DNA from: Bacillota bacterium
Lineage (GTDB): Bacteria; Bacillota; UBA4882; UBA10575
DNA: 11,246 bases
Direction: 5' to 3'
NCBI GenBank assembly: GCA_003511465.1
Contig: DOID01000067.1
Span: 14,038-25,283 of the forward strand
Part shown: in pieces, positions 1-8,814 of the stretch
How positions within the stretch are numbered: the stretch's first letter is position 1
Layout: every line of letters begins with the position of its first letter
The notes under the pieces: generated by a model
Told to the model about the DNA's origin: nothing
The model's input: the letters and a program-made list of their open reading frames with translations, nothing else
Databases searched by the model: none
Made by a program: the position numbers and the translations under genes

Positions 1-923
1 CCGGTATAAATCGAAGCTTCCCGCGCCGCCACCGGCATGTCGGAAGTGTTAGCCACCAGTACAGTTCGCTTCATTAAATCTTCACCGGTACGCTGGTCCT
101 TGAGTTCCGGAAATTCCGTCAACACGTCGGTCATCTCGTTCCCGCGTTCGCCGCAACCCACATAAACAATGATGTCAGCGTCAGCCCACTTGGCGAGCTG
201 ATGCTGGACCACGGTCTTCCCACTACCGAAGGGTCCCGGAATCGCCGCGGTTCCACCCCTGGCGATTGGGAAGAAGGTATCGATAATCCGCTGCCCGGTG
301 GTCATCATCCGATCCGGCGATAGTTTCTCACCGTACGGACGGGGACGTCGTACCGGCCAACGTTGCAGCATAGACAGTTCTCTGATCCCTTCGTCGGTTT
401 CGACGACGGCAATCGTCTCTTCGACGTTAAATTCGCCTTCCTCGATCTTCACCAGCTGTCCTTTGACTCCAGGCGGCACCAACACCCGGTGCTCGACAAC
501 CACCGTTTCCTGGACCACGCCCAGAATATCGCCTGTTTCTACTTTGGCGCCTACCCCAAGGCGGGGCGTAAAACGCCACTTCTTATCCCGCTGCAGGCCG
601 GGGACTTCAATCCCCCGCTGCAAACGGTTTCCTTGGAGCGCCAAAACATCCAGCGGGCGTTGGATCCCGTCATAGATGGAACCCATTAGTCCTGGCCCCA
701 ATTCCACGCTTAATGGGAAGCCGGTGGTAACAACCGGCGCCCCTGGCCCGATCATACTGGTATCTTCGTAAACCTGAATCGAAGCCACGTCGCCACGGAG
801 TTCGATAATTTCACCGATTAACTTCTCATCACCGACCCGTACCACATCAAACATCTTCGCGCCGGAAACCTTTTCTGCCTCGACCAAAGGTCCGGCCACT
901 CTGATAATTTTTCCAGTATTCAC
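1..923 (-). CDS. atpA: V/A-type ATP synthase catalytic subunit A (partial, C-terminus beyond window)
   Basis: This is the catalytic, nucleotide-binding subunit of the V/A-type rotary ATPase head, a cytoplasmic A3B3 hexamer. The reading frame was translated by hand because it is open at the left edge. It begins GTG at 923 ([14 protein letters not shown]) and gives about 307 residues of an expected 580-600, ending in AREASIYTG. Visible family marks are the N-terminal beta-barrel with [13 protein letters not shown], the long bulge (non-homologous) region with LVPPGVKG, the P-loop GPFGSGKT at residues 230-237 (bases 213-236), and [14 protein letters not shown] followed by [15 protein letters not shown]. 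The GTG start overlaps the atpF stop as GTGA (4 bp), so translation is probably coupled. An AGAGG-like ribosome site lies about 10 bases upstream inside atpF. The missing third should carry the C-terminal helical domain. Identification is very secure. Confidence 0.97.
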   Translation of the reverse strand, partial: MNTGKIIRVAGPLVEAEKVSGAKMFDVVRVGDEKLIGEIIELRGDVASIQVYEDTSMIGPGAPVVTTGFPLSVELGPGLMGSIYDGIQRPLDVLALQGNRLQRGIEVPGLQRDKKWRFTPRLGVGAKVETGDILGVVQETVVVEHRVLVPPGVKGQLVKIEEGEFNVEETIAVVETDEGIRELSMLQRWPVRRPRPYGEKLSPDRMMTTGQRIIDTFFPIARGGTAAIPGPFGSGKTVVQHQLAKWADADIIVYVGCGERGNEMTDVLTEFPELKDQRTGEDLMKRTVLVANTSDMPVAAREASIYT

Positions 924-1261
924 TTCTTACCGACCTCTTTCCCCTTTAGGATATCAACGCCAACCGCTTTTTCGACGATCCGCCTAATTCGTTCCGTGGC
1001 ATAACCTTCACTGCCGGCCATACCCGGAATATAGGTAATACAAGGCAGTGGCCTGCTACCCCATTCTTCAATCTCTCCCGTAAAACCCTGAGCGATCGAT
1101 TCGGTAATAAAGATTACCCCATAATCCCGGTCATCCTTTAACCCAGAAAGCAAGTCGCGGGCTTCCTGACCACTGGCCACCGGAAAAAGTTCCAACCCTA
1201 ACAAGCCAAAACCACGGATCAAATCTTCTTCTCCGATCACGGCCATTTTATAAGTAGACAT
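920..1261 (-). CDS. atpF: V/A-type ATP synthase subunit F (central stalk)
   Basis: This small cytoplasmic subunit of the central rotor stalk (NtpG/AtpF family) binds the D shaft and influences ATPase activity. The 113-residue protein has the family's usual length and opening pattern: a beta strand [19 protein letters not shown], then [11 protein letters not shown] and the PCITYIPG segment, and a C-terminal helix around residues 85-105. The start at 1261 is supported by a full AAGGAGG site at 1269-1275 with a 7-base spacer. A later Met at residue 6 has no such site. The gene overlaps the end of atpC by 14 bp and ends in a 4-bp overlap with atpA. This gene order (C-F-A) is the standard one for bacterial V/A-type operons. 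Confidence 0.95.
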   Translation of the reverse strand: MSTYKMAVIGEEDLIRGFGLLGLELFPVASGQEARDLLSGLKDDRDYGVIFITESIAQGFTGEIEEWGSRPLPCITYIPGMAGSEGYATERIRRIVEKAVGVDILKGKEVGKK

Positions 1262-2192
1262 GCCGCAACCTCCTTTTGATCGTCTCCGCCGGAAGCTTAT
1301 TCAGCTTTCCGGTAAAGACCAAGCGTAGATTAAGGATCTCTCTTTCCTTGGCCAGCAAATAACCGATCAACGGTTCAATCCCCAGGGGAACCGCTTTGGC
1401 TGCTGCAATGACTTCCAACAGGAAATTGTCGATCTCGCGTTCCAGTGCAGGAATTTCAGTTAATAGTCCTTCGCCTTCCCGCAATAGATTCCGATACGGA
1501 GTCCGATCTAAAAGGATTGTGAGCTCTGGTTGGTCCGCTTCAAACTGGGATCGCCACGCCTCCAGCTGAATATGACCGGGGTCCACCATAAAGCGGTCAA
1601 GTTCCTGCAAAGAAGCGCCTAGTTTGCGCAGGCGAAGAAAGACCAAAAGGTTAGTCAGATCCACCCGCGCCAACCAGTAATCCCGTAAGATCCCCCGCTG
1701 CTTACCTAAGATCCGCAGGCCAAAGCGGTAGTAAGCCTGATCCAGCGCCGCCGCTCTGGCTGGCCCGGTCTCTGGAAGCGCTGCTAAAACCGCTTGCACT
1801 TCCGGGGGTAACTCCGTATAGGTTTCGGTGGCAACCAGCTGTTTTAAGTCCGCCCAGGGGATCATCCCCATATTACTGGGCTTTCCTTGTCCATCGGTTA
1901 CCACCAGTAGCTTTAAATTGTGAATGTCCCAGCGGCGGAGAAAAACCTGTATTTCAGGGGCATCCTCTGTTAATTCCCGTAGAAAACGGTAAACCCGTAA
2001 AAGCTCATCTTCAAAAGTCCGTTCATAATCAGTCGCGAGGCCCTCGGCAGCGTAAGCCGTTTCGTCCATCACACGCAAAGCGTCCGATGGCGAATCAGTC
2101 TTCAGCAAGCGGTCAAAGAAACCAGCGGGGAGTAATCTGGTTTCGAGGATGCGAATGCGACCAACGGCATAGCCGTAGTCTCTGTTAGCCAT
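1248..2192 (-). CDS. atpC: V/A-type ATP synthase subunit C (AC39/d-type, rotor socket)
   Basis: This subunit is the funnel-shaped socket that joins the central stalk to the membrane rotor ring (AC39 / V-ATPase subunit d family). The 314-residue length is close to characterised bacterial homologues. The N-terminus GYAVGRIRILETRLL, the WDIHNLKLLV segment near residues 88-97, the repeated DLTNLLVFLRLRKLG segment near 178-192, and the C-terminal EPLIGYLLAKEREILNLRLV are characteristic of the family's threefold helical repeat. The protein is soluble, with no membrane segment. Translation starts 15 bases after the atpE stop, and the only Shine-Dalgarno candidate is an unusual run of seven G at 2200-2206. 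The 3' end overlaps atpF by 14 bp. Confidence 0.95.
   Translation of the reverse strand: MANRDYGYAVGRIRILETRLLPAGFFDRLLKTDSPSDALRVMDETAYAAEGLATDYERTFEDELLRVYRFLRELTEDAPEIQVFLRRWDIHNLKLLVVTDGQGKPSNMGMIPWADLKQLVATETYTELPPEVQAVLAALPETGPARAAALDQAYYRFGLRILGKQRGILRDYWLARVDLTNLLVFLRLRKLGASLQELDRFMVDPGHIQLEAWRSQFEADQPELTILLDRTPYRNLLREGEGLLTEIPALEREIDNFLLEVIAAAKAVPLGIEPLIGYLLAKEREILNLRLVFTGKLNKLPAETIKRRLRHVYL
1269..1275 (-). promoter_or_regulatory. Strong Shine-Dalgarno of atpF within atpC
   Basis: The minus strand reads AAGGAGG inside the last codons of atpC, 7 bases before the ATG at 1261. It fixes the start that overlaps atpC by 14 bp and rules out the Met five codons later. Confidence 0.85.
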
Positions 2193-2199
2193 TATTAAA

Positions 2200-2206
2200 C
2201 CCCCCC
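2200..2206 (-). repeat. Run of seven G serving as ribosome site of atpC
   Basis: The minus strand carries GGGGGGG between the atpE stop (2208-2210) and the atpC ATG (2192), with a 7-base spacer. There is no AGGAGG-type alternative. Homopolymer runs of this length can slip, but a length change here would alter spacing rather than reading frame. Confidence 0.6.
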
Positions 2207-2207
2207 G

Positions 2208-2807
2208 TCATGAAAATAGGATCCCGGCGACCTCCGGAAAGTATCTTTCTTCTAAATCTCGAACGATTGATTCCAAAGAAGCATTCACTTCATAGGTGGA
2301 ACTAATGAGGAGAAAGCCCCCTTTAATGTCCGCCGGTTCTGTTCTTAATTTCAACTCACCCCGGCGTCCCTTCCGTTCTAATTCCTGATTAACTTGGGTG
2401 ATCACCCTCGTCCACAGTCCCTTTTCGACGACCGAAACCGCAATGGTTTCTCCGCCATCCTCAACGACGGCCAAAAGCAAGTCTTGATAGAGCGCGGCTT
2501 TTTCCACGGCCGGCATGCCGATCAGCGCGGAAAGGGCTTGTTCAAAAGCATGATGGATTAACTCCTGCTTGGTCTGGAGGAGGCAGAGCTTTGCATCCAT
2601 CTCCGCTTCTCTGATCACCCGGTCCGCTTCGGCCTGACCGCGGCGATGGTAATCTTCCCGGATGGCGTTCACCTTAGCCTCCGTCTCTTGCCGAAACTCC
2701 GCCGTAAAACGCCCGGCTTCCTCTCGCCCTCGTGTTGCTTCTTCCTGGGCTTCTTTACGTGCTGTTTCCAAAATTCGATTGGTTAAATTCGCTAATTCTT
2801 GGGCCAT
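2208..2807 (-). CDS. atpE: V/A-type ATP synthase subunit E (peripheral stalk)
   Basis: This is the peripheral-stalk subunit that forms the E-G/H heterodimer holding the A3B3 head against rotation. The chosen ATG at 2807 gives 199 residues (MAQELANLTNRILE). A GTG at 2819 would add four residues and abut the atpK stop. The ATG is preferred because AGGTGGG at 2815-2821 stands 7 bases before it, whereas the GTG lies inside that site. The N-terminal 80 or so residues are highly charged and predicted to be a long helix or coiled coil (EEATRGREEAGRF). The C-terminal half is a mixed globular domain with KLRTEPADIKGGFLL and a terminal ESIVRDLEERYFPEVAGILF, as in the family. It is cytoplasmic and lies in operon order between atpK and atpC. 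Confidence 0.93.
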   Translation of the reverse strand: MAQELANLTNRILETARKEAQEEATRGREEAGRFTAEFRQETEAKVNAIREDYHRRGQAEADRVIREAEMDAKLCLLQTKQELIHHAFEQALSALIGMPAVEKAALYQDLLLAVVEDGGETIAVSVVEKGLWTRVITQVNQELERKGRRGELKLRTEPADIKGGFLLISSTYEVNASLESIVRDLEERYFPEVAGILFS

Positions 2808-2814
2808 TAATAAT

Positions 2815-2819
2815 CCCAC

Positions 2820-2821
<2 letters not shown>
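2815..2821 (-). promoter_or_regulatory. Shine-Dalgarno deciding the atpE start
   Basis: AGGTGGG on the minus strand overlaps the atpK TAG stop and stands 7 bases before the ATG at 2807. It includes the alternative GTG at 2819, which therefore cannot be served by it. This supports the 199-residue form of subunit E. Confidence 0.65.
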
Positions 2822-5237
<2,416 letters not shown>

Positions 5238-5238
<1 letters not shown>

Positions 5239-5549
5239 TATCCTCTAATCCTTTCTTTAATAAAATCGACTACAGCAGGCACTTTTGCAGCAGCTTTGCT
5301 CCGTAGATCTTTAATCTCCAGATCAGTCTGGCGTTGCAAGGCGGCGGCTTTTTGCTCCGCTTCCGCTATAGCTGTCTCCATATCTACTTTTCCCGCTTTC
5401 CCTGCTGTTGCCAAGTGCACGTCCCGTTCCACCTCTAAGTCTTGACGCCTTTTGGCCAAAAACGTTGTTGCCTCTTCCTTAGCTTCATTAATGAGCCGGT
5501 CTGCTTCTTCCTCCACGGAAGTTAACTGTTGCCAGATCTCGTTCGCCAT
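5238..5549 (-). CDS. atpH: V/A-type ATP synthase subunit G/H (peripheral stalk coiled coil)
   Basis: This is a small peripheral-stalk subunit that pairs with subunit E. Its 103 residues are almost wholly charged helix with Ala/Glu/Lys-rich heptads, including EEEADRLINEAKEEATTFL, the alanine- and glutamate-rich centre near residues 58-72, and a C-terminal AAAKVPAVVDFIKERIRG. The last segment fits the end of the V-type G/H family (xxAVxxIxERIxG). There is no signal peptide or membrane segment. It is the first gene of the ATPase operon proper, preceded by a perfect AAGGAGG at 5557-5563 with a 7-base spacer and by a 122-bp AT-rich gap. Its stop overlaps the atpI start by one base. Low-complexity sequence makes the family call depend partly on operon position. 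Confidence 0.88.
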
Positions 5550-5556
5550 CTCTTTT

Positions 5557-5563
5557 CCTCCTT
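5557..5563 (-). promoter_or_regulatory. Strong Shine-Dalgarno of atpH
   Basis: The minus strand reads AAGGAGG, 7 bases before the ATG at 5549. It is the strongest ribosome site in the ATPase operon apart from that of atpF. It confirms the atpH start and suits the first gene of the operon. Confidence 0.85.
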
Positions 5564-5580
5564 CGCCAACGCCTACCAGA

Positions 5581-5660
5581 GGTTGTCATAATTTTACTTG
5601 AATCTAAGTTAATTTTACTATTTCGACAAAAAACTACAAATCTCCTTGTCACTATTCAAT
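5581..5660 (-). promoter_or_regulatory. AT-rich leader of the ATPase operon; possible weak promoter
   Basis: The gap between the AtpZ-type gene and atpH is the only one of more than about 15 bp in the chain from 8642 to the left edge. On the minus strand it is AT-rich. It contains TTGTCG (5629-5624), 17 bases, then TAGATT, each matching the sigma-70 consensus at four of six positions. An imperfect ACAA/TTGT hairpin followed by six T (around 5631-5650) is too weak to call a terminator. An internal promoter for the ATPase genes is plausible but not proven, and read-through from the upstream genes is equally possible. Confidence 0.35.
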
Positions 5661-5671
5661 TATCTCTAGAA

Positions 5672-5896
5672 TTATTTTCTGGTTTCCCCTTGGGCTAGGT
5701 AAATAAGACCTGCTAAACCCAGCACCAAGCCAACTAGCGCTCCCAGAACTCCGCCGTATGACTTCCATCCGTACCGGTCTCCAATCAGATAACCGCCGTA
5801 GAACCCAAGTAAAACGGAGATGGTTAAGCCAAAAGCGGTCACAAACTGTAAGGCCCAACCTTTAAGTCGGAGGGTGCTTTTCCCTTTTTTTAACAT
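5672..5896 (-). CDS. AtpZ/AtpI-family two-helix membrane protein
   Basis: This 74-residue protein has a basic N-terminus (MLKKGKSTLRLKG) and two hydrophobic helices at about 15-38 and 47-68. They are joined by a short polar loop containing GGYLIGDRYG, the glycine-rich motif of the AtpZ / ATP synthase protein I family (putative F0F1-ATPase subunit). Family members are usually the first gene of F-type ATP synthase operons and have been linked to rotor-ring assembly or Mg2+/Ca2+ handling. Here the gene lies directly upstream of a V/A-type operon, so it may assist insertion or assembly of the K ring; that role is inferred. Its ATG is embedded in the end of the B12-type gene (ATGTTAA, 7-bp overlap) with no good ribosome site, so it is probably translated by coupling. 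Confidence 0.75.
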   Translation of the reverse strand: MLKKGKSTLRLKGWALQFVTAFGLTISVLLGFYGGYLIGDRYGWKSYGGVLGALVGLVLGLAGLIYLAQGETRK

Positions 5897-7518
5897 GACC
5901 GCCCGGATAGGCGATCCTGTTCACCAATCACCCGCCCGCTTCCTTCATCCCAGAGTCGACAAGCGCCCTGCCAAAGACGGGTTTTAACCTGGCCTGGTGC
6001 CACCGAAGATCCTTTAAGTTGCGGCGCATCTAAAATCCCCGCAGCAACCGCTTTTGCTAAAATTTCCGGGTCAGAGAAGGGATCATCCGTTTCCCCCGCC
6101 CCCAGTTGCTGAATGGCCTTTAAGACCAGCTCCGCTTCTGCGATCAGCTCATCACGACGGGTAATAACCCGTGGGTCCATCGTCAGATCAGGGGAATCGT
6201 AGAGATCATTCTTTAATACCCCATGAACAATTTCGCAGCTTTCAATGATCTCCGTCGGGGTGGCAATGTGTTCGGCTTCACAATAGGCAACCACATGGAT
6301 AATCTGGGGTGCCAGCGCCAGTCCTAAAGCGGTGGAGGCCGCCAGTTGCCCCTTGGCCACGTTTAGTTTGACGGAAAGACTGGCTAGTCCCGCCCGCACC
6401 TGCCGGTAGACTCGAAAATCATCATCTTCCAAACGCGCCACCAATGCCAATCCTGCCAAAGCTTTCCCTAAATCCATTATCCCACTAGTACCTGGCGGGT
6501 TATTCAACATAATCTGGGCGATATAATCCCCGACACCAGCCTGCTTGGCATTATAAGCGGCCAGGTAGAAGGCAGCAACCGCTATAGAATCGGGTGCGCC
6601 ACGCAGACTCCAATGGTGGGCTTCGTTGACTTCAACCGGAAGCTGCCGTGCCCCGTACCAGGCCATGGCGGCTTGATTCTCCCGTACCGCCTCCGCTACG
6701 GAACGGTCTGCCCGTCCGTCCAACTCACTGTACCAGAACAACGGAATCGCCGCCCAGGCATTTTTGAGCGTTCGGGTCGCCAACTGTGCCCATTTAATTA
6801 AGTCCCGGGTCCCACTATAGCAACGCAACAAAGGTCGGTTGCCGGTCTGCGCCGCCTGGTAGAGCCGGACCAGATCTGCTTCCTGACGGAGTGGAACTCC
6901 ACCCGCCCCTTCTTGCTGCGGATCCATTTCCGCCGGGCGGAAGAAGGATTCCTGGGCATTTTGGTCCGGACCGATGGAGATGATGTCTAATACTTTAGCT
7001 GCGGCCAGCTGCTTTACCCCATGAACTGTCTGCTCCAAACTGGGTAAACCGAAGTGATGGCGGAGCAAAGGATATGGATGTTTGTACGCCATCCGCGCCA
7101 AAAGGGTATCACCGCTGTCCGGCGTTTCTTCCGCCCCGGTTTCCCCTTTGAGGAAGGCAACCACCGCGCTTTCTTCCTCTTCACCGCTGAAAATCCGAGA
7201 AAAAAGCCCACTTTCCGCCGCCACCTTGGCCACCGAAGGCGTTCCCCCGAAAATCATCTTTTGCTCACTTAGTCCCGCTTCCTGCAGGGCGTTCTTCAGC
7301 TCGGTAAATAACTTCGCCGCCACCTCAGGCGTCAGCCGATAACTCAAAGCCAGGTAATCCGGTTCCACTTCCTGCAGGGCGCCGATAATCCGCGCAGGTC
7401 TTACCCCAATCCCTAAAAAATTGGACTGGTAACCGCAGAGCTGGGCTAAATTGAGAAAGTTGTGGACCCCGGCGACGTGCACACAATTCCCAAGGGTAGC
7501 AGCGACAATCTTTTTCAT
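5890..7518 (-). CDS. B12-binding-domain protein with glutamate-mutase-epsilon-like C-terminal region
   Basis: The protein has 542 residues. Residues 1-125 look like a cobalamin-binding Rossmann domain: an opening beta strand (KKIVAATLG), C12-x-H14-x-x-G17 in place of the usual DxHxxG, LSYRL (S59) at the SxL position, and FGGTPSV (GG 91-92). H14 would be the cobalt ligand. Residues 170-500 resemble the barrel subunit of glutamate mutase (MutE/GlmE), most clearly in its last third: EHIATPTEI, then a long helix, QQLGAGETDDPF and VAAGILDAPQ, which parallel matching segments of MutE. It is probably a cytoplasmic adenosylcobalamin-dependent carbon-skeleton mutase or a non-catalytic relative; the substrate is unknown. 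The start at 7518 overlaps the upstream stop as TAATG, behind GGAGGGTGAT (7524-7533). The missing Asp and the N-terminal position of the B12 domain are atypical. A radical-type mutase remains a prediction. Confidence 0.65.
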   Translation of the reverse strand: MKKIVAATLGNCVHVAGVHNFLNLAQLCGYQSNFLGIGVRPARIIGALQEVEPDYLALSYRLTPEVAAKLFTELKNALQEAGLSEQKMIFGGTPSVAKVAAESGLFSRIFSGEEEESAVVAFLKGETGAEETPDSGDTLLARMAYKHPYPLLRHHFGLPSLEQTVHGVKQLAAAKVLDIISIGPDQNAQESFFRPAEMDPQQEGAGGVPLRQEADLVRLYQAAQTGNRPLLRCYSGTRDLIKWAQLATRTLKNAWAAIPLFWYSELDGRADRSVAEAVRENQAAMAWYGARQLPVEVNEAHHWSLRGAPDSIAVAAFYLAAYNAKQAGVGDYIAQIMLNNPPGTSGIMDLGKALAGLALVARLEDDDFRVYRQVRAGLASLSVKLNVAKGQLAASTALGLALAPQIIHVVAYCEAEHIATPTEIIESCEIVHGVLKNDLYDSPDLTMDPRVITRRDELIAEAELVLKAIQQLGAGETDDPFSDPEILAKAVAAGILDAPQLKGSSVAPGQVKTRLWQGACRLWDEGSGRVIGEQDRLSGRSC

Positions 7519-8642
7519 TAGGCATCACCCTCCAGCGCAAGGCGGCGAATCTCAGCAACCGTCAACCCGGCCAATCCCATCTTTTCGACGGTCCGTCCTT
7601 CTGCCCAGTAATCGGTAGCGTTCATCAAAGAGGCCAGATGAATAATGTTTTCAATCGTAGGCGTGGCCACATTAAGCTGTTTTCCTAAGGAGGCGATGGG
7701 GACGAGGCTCATCGACACATCCTCCCAAAGATAACGGTGGTCAACCATGGATGGCGCGTTAATCCCTTTATAACCCGGATTATTACGCATCGCTTCAAAA
7801 AGGGTTTTACCGGGGGCGTCGTAGGCCACATACAGCCATTCCCGCGCTGACATCCCTCTAATTCCAAAGGCGGCAGCAACGTCAACACGCTCTTGGTCAA
7901 TAGCTTCAAGGACACGAGCAACCGTTGGCGTTACCCCTTCCATATAAAACTGAAATTCCCCGCGGGTCGACTCAATCCGGGCCGCGTTTAAAACGGTCAG
8001 CGCCGGATGGAAGATGGCGCCGATATTGTTCAAACTGGTCTTTAGCACATTATCACCGGGGACAAACTGGGGAAAGATCGTTCTTAATTTTGTAACAAGT
8101 TCAACCGTATCATTTCCCGGCAGCGCCGCAATGGGAATATTGTTTTTCACCCCAAAGATCCGTACTTGCGCCGGATTAATATTTCGACTGGCGTACAAAA
8201 GCGTTTGTGCCTCGCCAAGAATGATCTTCGCCCGGCACTCCATACGCTTTAAAACCGCCCGAAACTCCAAAGCGCCCCCGGTTCGACCCGGATTGAGGAG
8301 AATATACTGCCCATCCCGGAGGTGAGGAGCAACTTGTTCCGCGATAAAGGCATGGCCATTGGCAGGTACCACCACCAACAAAATATCCACATCCTGAATC
8401 GCCGTGGCAATATCCGTCGTTACCAAGTTAATCGGACCAAAGCCCTCGATCTCTCCGGATAACTCAATTCCGCCCATTAAACGCACTGGGTCTAGGCGCT
8501 CTTCGGAACGGTTATATAGATTCACTTGATAGCCGGCCATCGCCAAATGTCCAGCCATGGCCATTCCACCATGACCTGCCCCTAAAACGCAGATCCGTGG
8601 GGATGCCATATCTTTATTCTTGTTTTCATTAATTAAAACCAT
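7518..8642 (-). CDS. NAD(P)-dependent octopine/nopaline dehydrogenase-family protein
   Basis: This 374-residue enzyme belongs to the family that reductively joins an amino acid to a 2-oxo acid (opines), or oxidatively splits such conjugates. The Rossmann dinucleotide site is VLGAGHGGMAMAGHLA at about residues 19-34. The C-terminal helical domain carries the family's signature segments SLNNIGAIFHPALTVLNAARIE (203-224, with H212) and VDHRYLWEDVSMSLVPIASLG (300-320). The protein is cytoplasmic. Start 8642 is chosen because GAGGTGATC (8646-8654) precedes it; the next Met (residue 12) has no ribosome site. It is coupled to the B12-type gene by TAATG, suggesting they act on a shared amino acid or its imine. 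The substrate pair and direction cannot be told from sequence. Confidence 0.85.
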   Translation of the reverse strand: MVLINENKNKDMASPRICVLGAGHGGMAMAGHLAMAGYQVNLYNRSEERLDPVRLMGGIELSGEIEGFGPINLVTTDIATAIQDVDILLVVVPANGHAFIAEQVAPHLRDGQYILLNPGRTGGALEFRAVLKRMECRAKIILGEAQTLLYASRNINPAQVRIFGVKNNIPIAALPGNDTVELVTKLRTIFPQFVPGDNVLKTSLNNIGAIFHPALTVLNAARIESTRGEFQFYMEGVTPTVARVLEAIDQERVDVAAAFGIRGMSAREWLYVAYDAPGKTLFEAMRNNPGYKGINAPSMVDHRYLWEDVSMSLVPIASLGKQLNVATPTIENIIHLASLMNATDYWAEGRTVEKMGLAGLTVAEIRRLALEGDA

Positions 8643-8645
8643 ACG

Positions 8646-8654
8646 ATCACCTCT
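8646..8654 (-). promoter_or_regulatory. Shine-Dalgarno deciding the opine-dehydrogenase-like start
   Basis: The minus strand reads AGAGGTGAT, ending 3 bases before the ATG at 8642, with the GAGG core about 8 bases from it. No comparable site precedes the internal ATG at codon 12, so the longer form of the protein is preferred. Confidence 0.7.
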
Positions 8655-8679
8655 GTAATACTTTTTCGTTTTGTTACCT

Positions 8680-8709
8680 ATTCTATCCTATCTGATTAGT
8701 CATTGTCTT
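8680..8709 (-). promoter_or_regulatory. Candidate sigma-70-type promoter for the opine dehydrogenase/B12 gene unit
   Basis: On the minus strand AAGACA (8709-8704; four of six matches to TTGACA) is followed after 18 bases by TAGAAT (8685-8680; five of six matches to TATAAT). The implied leader is about 30 bases, ending at the ribosome site of the gene starting at 8642. It lies just downstream of an intrinsic terminator for the preceding gene, so a new promoter is needed here. The -35 match is only moderate. Confidence 0.5.
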
Positions 8710-8740
8710 ATTACTTAAGGTTCCATTAGTCTCACATTCT

Positions 8741-8781
8741 AAATAAAGAAAAAGAAGATCTGAAAAGATATTCTGATCTTC
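8741..8781 (-). terminator. Intrinsic terminator of the hydratase gene
   Basis: Read on the minus strand, GAAGATC (8781-8775) and GATCTTC (8760-8754) form a 7-bp stem. An A-A mismatch and three further pairs (GAA/TTC) lead to a 6-base loop, and the stem is followed immediately by TTTTTCTTTATTT (8753-8741). It begins about 33 bases after the hydratase stop codon at 8815. The stem is AT-leaning but the U tract is good. It separates the hydratase transcript from the downstream genes. Confidence 0.85.
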
Positions 8782-8814
8782 CTTCTCGCTAGAAACCGAA
8801 TATTCCTTTATAAA

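Noticed and set aside
298..689. Two plus-strand open frames of 125 and 108 codons
   Set aside because: They lie opposite the clearly conserved atpA frame, overlap each other, have no ribosome site and show no recognisable protein pattern.
5631..5660. Possible terminator after the AtpZ-type gene
   Set aside because: The best stem is only four or five A/T-rich pairs before the T run, much weaker than the terminator at 8741-8781.
7280..7380. Repeated CTTCCTGCAGGGCG about 85 bp apart
   Set aside because: Both copies encode ALQE-type helix residues in the B12-type gene; this looks like shared codon use, not a functional repeat.
8014..8325. Plus-strand open frame of 103 codons
   Set aside because: It is a shadow of the opine-dehydrogenase-like gene, with no start signal and no family motif.
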